From Aquimarina megaterium XH134 (lineage in GTDB: Bacteria > Bacteroidota > Bacteroidia > Flavobacteriales > Flavobacteriaceae), in NCBI RefSeq assembly GCF_000520975.1, contig NZ_JACB01000001.1, positions 1 through 64,000 of the forward strand: DNA of 64,000 bases. The letters are read 5' to 3'. The position numbers were made by a program, and so were the translations under genes. Position 1 is the stretch's first letter; each line of letters begins with the position of its first letter. The notes beneath the pieces were generated by a model. It ran no database searches. It was not told where the DNA came from and was given only the letters and a program-made list of their open reading frames with translations. Below are positions 56,701 through 64,000 of the stretch, one piece after another.

Positions 56701-59700
56701 TTAAAATCCAAACAAAAACTAAATATTGGGAATTTAGCGGTAAAACTGCTAAACCCTGGGATATTGATTTCCTGGATCTTAGTGTAGAAGGTAATGCTAT
56801 GGTAGCATATGGTAAAAAAGATGAGGAAACAGAAGTAGGATACTATGGTAATATAAATGCTAATGTTACCTGGTTGGGTATTAATTTTCAGGCATTCTAT
56901 GATTTTGATCCCAGTGTAAAATCCTTTGGGATTATCTGGGAGTTCTTAAAAGGTGAAGTAAAGGACATTGGCACCAATGGAAAACATCATTATATAGCAG
57001 AATTAAGTTTTACTGAGTCTACTACTATCGGTAGTATGGTAGAAAAAATGGTTTCCTGGGCAACAGGAACTCAATTTGGACTAGCTGCTCCCTGGAATCT
57101 CCTAGATAAGATACCACTTAACAACCTGAGCCTAAAATATGATTTCACATCAAAACAGGTTGGTTTCAGTCTCGGCATAGGCCCTATTTCACTAGGGTTC
57201 GCTACGATAGAATCTATTGGAGTTACTTACAAATCAAACCAACCTGATCCAAAAGATAATGGGGTGATGGTTACTTTAGATGGGAGTTTCTTATGGCAAG
57301 ACAAACCAAAGGAGCCTTTAACCTGGGATGCCGCCAAACCAGAAACCACGCCTTCTCCTTCGGGGCAAGGTAACAAATATTTGGATTTACGCTTACTGGC
57401 ATTAGGACAACATGTTGCAATACCTGGTTTCCAGAATGTAGAAAAAGTACAGGATGCTATAAAAATTATGGCTGATCTACCACCTACAGAACCCGGAGAA
57501 ATTCCTGGTATTACTTTAGACCCTAACAGCAACTGGCTGGTAGGAATGAATTTTGGAGTACTTAAGCTTGAGGAAGATAAAAAATCTACATCGGCATTGG
57601 CGTTGGCAAATGGATCTGATACTAGCAGCAGTGATTACTTTATTACCATGCAGATTGTTTTTAACGATCCTAATCTATATGCATTACGCCTAGCTCTCGA
57701 AGGAGAGCCCGCTCGTATTTTTAAAGGTCTGGATTTTCAGATTTTATACAAAAAAATCAGTGATACAATAGGTCTCTATAAGGCAGAAATCGCTTTACCC
57801 ACAGTAATGCGAAAAATACAGTTAGGCCAGGTTAACCTTACATTACCAATTTTTGGTATAGAATTGTTCACCAATGGTGATTTTCAGGTAGATATAGGAT
57901 TTCCGTGGAAAGAAGATTTTTCTCGATCATTTACCTTCCAAACCCTGATTTGGACACCGATAGGTATCCCAATCCCTGTTATGGGTTCGGCCGGAGTTTA
58001 TTTTGGTAAACTCAGTAGTGCTACAACCAATAAAGTACCAGATGCTACTAATGGTACTTTTAATCCTGTTTTGGTATTTGGTTTCGGTATGCAATTTGGA
58101 TTTGGCTATGATTTTGATGCTGGTATTTTGAAAGCAGGATTTAGCCTTACTGCAGTAGCAATTTTAGAAGGAGTTCTAGCTAAGTTTAATCCGTATCAAT
58201 TAACAACAACCTCTTCATCTAATGATGCCCAGGTAGCAGAAGCGTATTATTTCTGGTTTAGAGGTACAGTAGGTGTCATCGGAAAACTATATGGCACTAT
58301 TGACTTTGCTATCATTAAAGCTGATCTTAATATTGACATCAGATTATTGGCTCAATTAACGTTTTCTCCTTATGATCCTATTGTAATTCAGCTATCAGCC
58401 TCGGTAAGTGTTTCACTAAGTGTAAGTATAAACCTAGGGTTATTCAAAATAAAGATGCACTTCAGTTTCTCTGCTAGCATCAGTCAAAGTATTACGATCA
58501 AAGCAATAGCAAGCAATCCACCTTGGCAAACTGCCCCATCTGGCATCGCTTTAAAAGCGTATGCGCAGAATGAATTACAAAACGCGAAACAACTTCGTAT
58601 CGCTTTACATAACCCACTTACAGTAGCATTGACTCAGGTAACACCAAATTGGTCTAACCTGGAAAAAGCAGCAACAGTAGCCCCACTAACAGGATATCTG
58701 GGACTAGGGCTTACTATGGCTGGTGATAAAGCTACCGAACTAAGCGAGCAACAAGCATGTTATATTGCTATGCTTTTCTTAGAATCTATGACACCGCCAC
58801 AAGAGGATCGTGTAGATGGATACCAAAAAGCTTTTAAAGATACTGCAGATTCTTCTTTTGAGTTGTTAAGTAAAGAAATCTTTAGATGGACAGTCGCTGC
58901 ACTACAGAATGGTTCTATCACTAGTGAACAAGTAGATAATACTCCTGTCACCAGCTCGCAATTAACACAATTATTAGCGTATTTTAGTGATCCTTCTAAT
59001 CCTAGTCCAATCCCGACAGAAGCTATAGATTCTTTTATGACAGATCAGTTTGATCTGCATATTCAGGAACAACCACAGCAAGAAACAGATGTCAACGCTA
59101 CATTTTTCCCAATGGCATTGTCACTAGAATTATCGACACCAGATTATGGTACCGATTATAAAGGAGTGACCTATGATTTTGAAAGTTATAACACTATTTC
59201 TTCTACATATATAAGTGATCTTAGAAAATACTTCGATCAATTAGCAATCCAGATGCAAGAGAAAGACCCTTCAACTTTCGCTGCTTTTGCAGAAGGACAA
59301 GATATTTCTGTAGGTAACTTTGTATTTAGTGACTATTTCTTACTAATTGCCAAACAAATGGTCCAGAATGCGCAGGATTCCTTAAAAGATTTTAAATATT
59401 ACACCAATAGCGGAGATAGCCCAGACAGTATTGTAAAATGGGTTAATGATAATGGCGACCTCTCTGGAGATATGGCGTATACTATTGCAGAACTTTTTAA
59501 CGATAATTCTGGTATAGCATTAAATTCTGGGAAAACCATGTATATCTCTAACAGCACATATACCGTGCAACAGGGAGATACTTTTGACAGTATTGCTAAT
59601 CAAGCTATTTATGGAAAGAGTTTTGATGGAAATAGCCTGGCAATGCTAAATAAAAAAGTTCAAAACATTCTGCAAGAAGGTATCGCTATTAGTTTTACCT

Positions 59701-62700
59701 ATAACAATTATACATACGATTACACCACTTTACCTTCTCAATCTCTAACCGAAGTCGTTGATGCTATCAATGATACCGTACCAAAAGGAAATCAAATTGA
59801 TATCAATATTTTGATTACTGATGGTGGTATCGCTTCTATAGCCAATTTATTACTTCCTGTTGCAACATTAAACATTGGATTAATTACATATACTACAGTC
59901 GAAGGTGATAACCTGAGAAGTGTAGCTTCCAAATTTAATGTTACTCCAGAAGATCTGGCTAATTCTGGTGATAAAGATCATAATAACGATAAGATTACAG
60001 ATCTATTTGATTCTGCCACACTGGATATGGCAAATCTAGAGCAGTTTAAAGTAGGCGAATTACTTAAAGAAATTCAAGCTACTCAAGGAATCCAGCACTT
60101 GTCTGGTATGACTTCTCGATATTACCTGGCAGGTCTTAAACTTCCGGTAGATGGAGTTACTCCAAACTATAAAGGGATGTGGGTAGAAGATAATAAAGGT
60201 GTTTTATCATACGGGGATTTAGAATCTGCAGGACTATATGCACTAGATGGTCAGCAGTTTCCTATCCCCACTCTTACAGAAGGTAATAATTTTGAAATTA
60301 CCTTTAGCAAACCAGATCCAGATGCATTAAAATGGTTATCATTTAACGGTGATGATCCTGCAAAAATGGTAATTACTATTAAACCCGATAGTGATGATGC
60401 TATACGCATAAATAAGGTTGCTGAATATGCTACCAAAAACAAATTAAATACTGGTCTTAGTTTCCTAGGTGTTAATGATTTGTTTACCAATAGCGAAGCC
60501 AGTTATCCATATACATCAGAGATTGTCTGGAATGCCGCTTCTTCTATTAATCTTCCGTACGGAGGTACTCCTTCTGGTGTACCGACATTAAGTTTATGGC
60601 CGTTACCAGATACATTACTTCAACTACCGGATCTAAGTACCCGAGCGGTTAATCCAAGAATGGAATTTTTAATAGGTCAATATGATGACGTCTCTAAAAA
60701 GATGATCAATCATGATGTTGCATATTATGGACTAGGATCCCTGGTAGAGGTTACTATAAAGAGGGTACCTATAGTTTCTGATAGCCCTTCTACACAGACC
60801 ACTTATGAAGTAGTTGGAGCAAATAGTAACAACGCTAATATTCTTGAAAAAATAGTTAGTGAAATTGGTGATAACAATTCGCTAATTGCCAGTTTGATCC
60901 CTGCCTATGCTGTTGATTCTAATGGAAGTACTCCCGATGGTATCCAGACAGATGCACAAAATGCACTCACTATGGGATTAGCCCAGGTAAATCTTTCTAC
61001 GGAAACCAGGCCTGATATGGCTTTTGATGCATTACTAAAAACTGCATCGATTCCTGAAGAAGAAAAAATGCGATTGCTCAATACGCAAACAGACTTCTTA
61101 CGATTGCTATGGCAAGCCAGCATTACCAGAAACGGAGGATACTATTTATACTACTATAATACAGATAGTAAACAAGGGCTTCCGGATCGTATTTTTGATG
61201 ATAACGGGGAGGCTACATTGTCATTTATTGTAATGTACAGCAAACCTTCTGAAGAAAGCCTTCAAAATACAATAACTTCGTATATGAATGTTTTTGCTAA
61301 TGGAGAGGCCATTAATAAAGATAACTCTGTACTCTTTGCGCAATCCAATCCAAATACCATAAAATTAGCATCTGTCAATACACAAACATTAGGCGAACTG
61401 GCCTATACATACTACGGAAATATTGCTGATGTCGCTACTGATAATCAAAATCTAACCCTTAGATCAGGGATTAAATTAAATATCAATGAAGGCATCTACG
61501 AAGTTGGAGTTGGTGGTAATACACTTCAGGAAATTGCTAGTCGTTTTGAGACTACTGTTGCTGCTATACAGGAAATCAATAAACAGAAATCAGGTAGCGA
61601 ATTACCAGATCAGCTGAACTTATTTGATTCTATTTTCTTACCGCAGCTTACCATCACTGTAGGTACCAGTCCTGGTGGCACTACCTTCGCTTCATTATCC
61701 GATTTTTATGGAGAAAATATTTCTTCTATAGCCAATTACAATCAAAATGTTATTGGAATATTTGCCGATAGTCAAGACGTTACAATCACTGGTGGTCCAA
61801 AAATCAGAACAGCCACTGTTGCTGCAGGCACTACTTCTATAGATGCAATACGACCTATACCTGCTCCTGTTCCCGATAATCCAAAAACAGCAGATTTTGG
61901 AGAACTATTCTTACAAAATGTGTATAGTTCGCTCACCTATCAGGTAGTAGCTAATGATTATTTTAACAGTAGTAACATTGGTTTACCTTCTGGCCCGACA
62001 ACAGATGCAGAAGATCCAGAGAGTATCGATAAAATCCAGGTTCCAAAAACACTAACAGCCGATGATAACTGGAACTATCAGGTAAGCATACCTTATACTC
62101 GTTTTAGTAAAGAGGTAGTAGCTTCAGAAAATGATCTTCCTGATGGAAACGACAGTCCATATTTAGGATTAGGTGATATTCTTCAAGTTAATTTTGCATG
62201 GCAGGATATTTATGGTAACAGTATTATAAGCGAGTTATCAGATCCATCGGCAACCAGTAATGAACCATTAAATGAACCACCTGTATTAACAGGATATACA
62301 GATGCTATTCTTGGACTTAACCAGTGGCCTTCAGTTAGTTCCTCCTGGATGGTTACCGGAGAAGAAGGGGAAGCCAAACTAGATACGGGATTAAATTTTG
62401 ATCCTAGTTATTATCAGGGGCTAATCTCTACAACAGCAAAAAGCAGTACTACCATTCTGGGACAATATACTGTAACTGTAGATGAGGCCAGTGCTGTAGA
62501 CAAAGCTAACTATACAATCGATCAAAATGTTAATATCGAGTCTATTGTTCTTAATGCCGATAAAAAATCAGTCACTATTACGGTAGATAACATTCCTGAA
62601 AATGTAGAAATAACGGTTACCGTAAGTAACGTTAAAGCCGATATAACGAATCCTGAAGATACTAATGTTCTTGTTTTTAACGGCTGGTCAAAATTTAGCG

Positions 62701-64000
62701 CCGATAATGATAAAGATCTGGCTACCTCTACAGTGATAGAACAAGCCACCAGGGATCTACAAACCTATACTCAGATTTGGTACCAGTTAACCGATCCTAA
62801 TGGTATCGCTTTTCAAATAGATACTACATTAACCTCTAATCCTTTTGTTCTAAGCAAAGATGATGTGAGCAAGCTGGTTCAGGAATGGATTGCTTCTATC
62901 TATCTATTCTTAGCTAATCGCAGTATGGGAGAAATTACTACTGCGACACCAGATAGTGATCATACCATATCTTTCGATATAGACACTGCACAGGTAAATA
63001 CCGAGCAAATATTCAGATTAGAGTTAAGTTTTACCATCGAGCGTATCGGAGGTTCTATTTCTGGTGATTTTGAAACTACAGGAGGCATTAAATCTGCAAG
63101 TACCAGTATTCCTCCTTTATCAAAAGCAGAATCAGGAGTAACTACAGGTTTAGAAGATTTTGCTGCTGGATTTGAGACTGCTTTATCTAAAAATGATGTG
63201 TATCAACTTAAAGTTACTTCTGGTGTAGACCGTGATGAGAATCTAAGTAATGCCGGAGGCACAGAAATATGGGCTACTCGACTAGGTGTTGATTCGACTA
63301 CCAGTATTGGATATGAGATCAATGATACCAGTAATCCGGTGATTTTTGCACCAAAACCAATATCTAATAAGCTAGAGACAAAAGATCACATTCCTATCTA
63401 TTATTTTAATCCTAAGACAGGTATAGATTTTTCTACTCCTTCTACATATACCGATTTTAAAAATATTGATATGGATCTTTGGGGTAAACAGATCTTTTCG
63501 AGTATTGATGGTGTATTAACCCCAGAATTTACAGCTGCTATTCAATTAGTTGATGATTTCGGAAGTACAACATTCCTCACCGATATGTTGGCCAATAAAA
63601 AACGACTGGCAGAAATCCTTAAGCTATCAATGGTTCCTGTTTTTGCAGGGCAGACAGCAGATACATCAGATATTCAGGAAACCTTTTTACAGCAGTTATT
63701 AGTTAAACTTAGTAATGCATATACTACTCGCGCCGGAATTCAGTTTGCCGCGACAGTACAGGCAGATACTGTTCCGGAAGGTGCGGACACTCCTCAACTA
63801 TATGGAAATATAAATCAGAACTTTGTCTTTATGGGGGTAGAATTAGATCAGGATGAAGCTACTATAGTGTATCTTTTCTTCTCTAATTTTATGAGTAAAG
63901 AAGAAGCCGAAAAAATAAGTAATTATACTGTTTCTGATGATATACAAGTTGTAAACGCTTCATTGCTTAGTGAAAATAATCGCATTGTACGTTTAAAATT
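53727..64000 (+). CDS. Giant LysM-containing beta-rich protein (3' end outside window)
   Basis: An open frame of at least 3,424 codons with no stop before the window ends; it begins MGDFNDLLTKLMQG and has no signal peptide. A mixed N-terminal region (about 1-580) is followed by a very long beta-rich region (about 600-1600) of repeated amphipathic strands. Glycine-rich segments such as VLVFGFGMQFGFGYDFDAGILKAGFSLTAVAILEGVLAKFNPYQ and SVSLSVSINLGLFKIKMHFSFS remind me of DUF6603-type proteins. LysM-like repeats lie near residues 1944 (YTVQQGDTFDSIA), 2052 (YTTVEGDNLRSVASKF) and 2588 (YEVGVGGNTLQEIASRFETT), with weaker ones near 2552 and 2643. Two SbsA-type Ig-like repeats lie near 2912-2975 and 3370-3424. 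It may be a scaffold or cell-wall-contacting structural protein. The domain calls come from reading alone. Confidence 0.7.
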   Translation, partial: MGDFNDLLTKLMQGQEASESTTDASIKDMLALIKSKDELRFYVDGTPNFGHQATTVNIMKRIVDATDYSKNILMIYSGADTPDKLAILLTDLIPNDILTTSITYGKATITFLEYKDTKPNLEQIDFGFTGGADNSEVNYADLFNVTYFLRLQPYLWEKAPNQIERKGKDPYDLTKESASFAELAFKFPADSLTTVPETLWTWYAKDQTYNADLKIRSINAESIYNAHTTKKELRLWPIYGLHQFSSPAEMTLNLILSAFTAQMSSNTPIALFILSDIAKIQKKYQEMPFDYASAFALDLKNKNSSLPALKTKIQEVYIDNDMFGAYAQLSLDNFILKLGQQVKPLMDGGYTLSLVEGYKNGSYVKIDDLTSTLTGAGNKEIVAITLGPVPQEVYNYYYANSGLPGVFEGQGSSSLPISLGRPFLQIPKTGEEDRANYPSTLSAVNYSPVAEAAKTAALNIRNQTFDTYLKKTNPGKPEEYYNALAVSGAFMVNSYTESNDVHTYFTNLGVYYQQDIHDKLMLGLVGVKLVLPIVTLLASSKARTKTSSDTDLMVLEEEALTLEGVYNKLINNYSNGGVNILNALPNTYLSSFFKLVTGNLFFITVAKEDITEQKDGDTVTQVTLSKGTTTAFGPDFNITLNFTSPEESVVTEIETEINQSWNIDGIPWIGFEKPGFSLKINEAGSAVEGGLKGNIIGSGKDANNDPIVLETMIKYPEEENTWLITGGFSSPLSVSSFFQMAGGINLVQVLQPPLNGMAGFGLKDIQLHYNNQTHAFDYMSYEMSTDTPWELSANPPFQINPSVDVQVYNVQDVANRKIEFTVTGDFTIGKGTVSVLGTYPDFKVHGGLSDGVIQLSDLLELFGTGPLDLETAVTLLDFDLKPNEKYYQLNTILEADKPLVIGPLFTINKLTANIIHNTGNNEVSIGGEFVVLPESMKIGLSLQSTYATGSGWTFTGTQTSGALEIGQLLTFYIAPTWKPEDGFDYAIDGLGFKIQTKTKYWEFSGKTAKPWDIDFLDLSVEGNAMVAYGKKDEETEVGYYGNINANVTWLGINFQAFYDFDPSVKSFGIIWEFLKGEVKDIGTNGKHHYIAELSFTESTTIGSMVEKMVSWATGTQFGLAAPWNLLDKIPLNNLSLKYDFTSKQVGFSLGIGPISLGFATIESIGVTYKSNQPDPKDNGVMVTLDGSFLWQDKPKEPLTWDAAKPETTPSPSGQGNKYLDLRLLALGQHVAIPGFQNVEKVQDAIKIMADLPPTEPGEIPGITLDPNSNWLVGMNFGVLKLEEDKKSTSALALANGSDTSSSDYFITMQIVFNDPNLYALRLALEGEPARIFKGLDFQILYKKISDTIGLYKAEIALPTVMRKIQLGQVNLTLPIFGIELFTNGDFQVDIGFPWKEDFSRSFTFQTLIWTPIGIPIPVMGSAGVYFGKLSSATTNKVPDATNGTFNPVLVFGFGMQFGFGYDFDAGILKAGFSLTAVAILEGVLAKFNPYQLTTTSSSNDAQVAEAYYFWFRGTVGVIGKLYGTIDFAIIKADLNIDIRLLAQLTFSPYDPIVIQLSASVSVSLSVSINLGLFKIKMHFSFSASISQSITIKAIASNPPWQTAPSGIALKAYAQNELQNAKQLRIALHNPLTVALTQVTPNWSNLEKAATVAPLTGYLGLGLTMAGDKATELSEQQACYIAMLFLESMTPPQEDRVDGYQKAFKDTADSSFELLSKEIFRWTVAALQNGSITSEQVDNTPVTSSQLTQLLAYFSDPSNPSPIPTEAIDSFMTDQFDLHIQEQPQQETDVNATFFPMALSLELSTPDYGTDYKGVTYDFESYNTISSTYISDLRKYFDQLAIQMQEKDPSTFAAFAEGQDISVGNFVFSDYFLLIAKQMVQNAQDSLKDFKYYTNSGDSPDSIVKWVNDNGDLSGDMAYTIAELFNDNSGIALNSGKTMYISNSTYTVQQGDTFDSIANQAIYGKSFDGNSLAMLNKKVQNILQEGIAISFTYNNYTYDYTTLPSQSLTEVVDAINDTVPKGNQIDINILITDGGIASIANLLLPVATLNIGLITYTTVEGDNLRSVASKFNVTPEDLANSGDKDHNNDKITDLFDSATLDMANLEQFKVGELLKEIQATQGIQHLSGMTSRYYLAGLKLPVDGVTPNYKGMWVEDNKGVLSYGDLESAGLYALDGQQFPIPTLTEGNNFEITFSKPDPDALKWLSFNGDDPAKMVITIKPDSDDAIRINKVAEYATKNKLNTGLSFLGVNDLFTNSEASYPYTSEIVWNAASSINLPYGGTPSGVPTLSLWPLPDTLLQLPDLSTRAVNPRMEFLIGQYDDVSKKMINHDVAYYGLGSLVEVTIKRVPIVSDSPSTQTTYEVVGANSNNANILEKIVSEIGDNNSLIASLIPAYAVDSNGSTPDGIQTDAQNALTMGLAQVNLSTETRPDMAFDALLKTASIPEEEKMRLLNTQTDFLRLLWQASITRNGGYYLYYYNTDSKQGLPDRIFDDNGEATLSFIVMYSKPSEESLQNTITSYMNVFANGEAINKDNSVLFAQSNPNTIKLASVNTQTLGELAYTYYGNIADVATDNQNLTLRSGIKLNINEGIYEVGVGGNTLQEIASRFETTVAAIQEINKQKSGSELPDQLNLFDSIFLPQLTITVGTSPGGTTFASLSDFYGENISSIANYNQNVIGIFADSQDVTITGGPKIRTATVAAGTTSIDAIRPIPAPVPDNPKTADFGELFLQNVYSSLTYQVVANDYFNSSNIGLPSGPTTDAEDPESIDKIQVPKTLTADDNWNYQVSIPYTRFSKEVVASENDLPDGNDSPYLGLGDILQVNFAWQDIYGNSIISELSDPSATSNEPLNEPPVLTGYTDAILGLNQWPSVSSSWMVTGEEGEAKLDTGLNFDPSYYQGLISTTAKSSTTILGQYTVTVDEASAVDKANYTIDQNVNIESIVLNADKKSVTITVDNIPENVEITVTVSNVKADITNPEDTNVLVFNGWSKFSADNDKDLATSTVIEQATRDLQTYTQIWYQLTDPNGIAFQIDTTLTSNPFVLSKDDVSKLVQEWIASIYLFLANRSMGEITTATPDSDHTISFDIDTAQVNTEQIFRLELSFTIERIGGSISGDFETTGGIKSASTSIPPLSKAESGVTTGLEDFAAGFETALSKNDVYQLKVTSGVDRDENLSNAGGTEIWATRLGVDSTTSIGYEINDTSNPVIFAPKPISNKLETKDHIPIYYFNPKTGIDFSTPSTYTDFKNIDMDLWGKQIFSSIDGVLTPEFTAAIQLVDDFGSTTFLTDMLANKKRLAEILKLSMVPVFAGQTADTSDIQETFLQQLLVKLSNAYTTRAGIQFAATVQADTVPEGADTPQLYGNINQNFVFMGVELDQDEATIVYLFFSNFMSKEEAEKISNYTVSDDIQVVNASLLSENNRIVRLK

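Noticed and set aside
50197..62749. Minus-strand ORFs within the large beta-rich genes (for example 51553-51948 and 57227-57532)
   Set aside because: They lie wholly opposite long plus-strand frames, have no promoters, and their serine/proline-rich composition is what the opposite strand of such genes gives.
48226..64000. Contractile injection system or prophage structural genes
   Set aside because: LysM repeats and large size invite this, but no sheath, tube, baseplate, spike, ATPase, capsid or terminase gene is present.

Overview
The window reads as chromosomal DNA of a marine flavobacterium, with Aquimarina or a close relative as my best guess. The evidence is low G+C, genes without Shine-Dalgarno sites, promoters of the Bacteroidetes TAnnTTTG type, a type IX secretion (T9SS) sorting domain, SusC/SusD pairs and DUF4374/TonB receptor pairs. 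I see no rRNA, tRNA, CRISPR array or intact insertion sequence.

1-1040: a small accessory patch. It holds a hypothetical membrane protein between GC-rich motifs, and a 51-residue peptide gene with a double-glycine leader on the minus strand.

1042-19304: a candidate exopolysaccharide (EPS) synthesis and export locus. It combines a TPR outer-membrane barrel protein, two paralogous GT2 glycosyltransferases, a Wzx/PelG-like flippase, a GT4 glycosyltransferase, two small STAS proteins, a membrane-anchored GH5 hydrolase, an Ig-like anchored protein, a large GT-C-like membrane protein and a T9SS-exported LruC/DUF4114 protein. The parts list resembles Pel-type machinery without being the Pel operon. 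Many genes have hairpin terminators or structured leaders.

19420-38731: iron acquisition. A methyltransferase and a DUF4198 protein precede a TonB receptor/DUF4374 lipoprotein pair, a divergent AraC regulator, an uncharacterised Cys-rich protein and a flavodoxin. A nine-gene minus-strand operon (38731 down to 26767) follows. It encodes a DfoJ/DesA-like decarboxylase, an N-monooxygenase, an MFS exporter, a DfoC-like acyltransferase-synthetase fusion, a second split copy of that module, a sterol-desaturase-family enzyme, a membrane acyltransferase-like protein and an RpfF-like crotonase. The receptor and siderophore promoters share 21-bp-spaced direct repeats and a TTTATTTAGA palindrome, and the flavodoxin promoter shares the palindrome. 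This suggests joint AraC and Fur-like control. The last three genes suggest a fatty-acyl modification of the siderophore or a DSF-like signal.

39108-47820: a DUF5694 lipoprotein; a SusC/SusD/alkaline-phosphatase-family operon; an S24-type repressor opposite a strong promoter that drives a 31-residue peptide and a small HTH protein.

47821-64000: the least explained region. Two paralogous double-beta-sandwich proteins, a 1201-residue protein and a giant open frame (more than 3,424 residues, running off the window) lie co-directionally behind a regulatory region with 21-bp-spaced 9-bp direct repeats. The giant protein has a long beta-rich region resembling DUF6603-type proteins, several LysM-like repeats and SbsA-type Ig-like repeats, with no signal peptide. 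This is the best candidate for an undescribed system.
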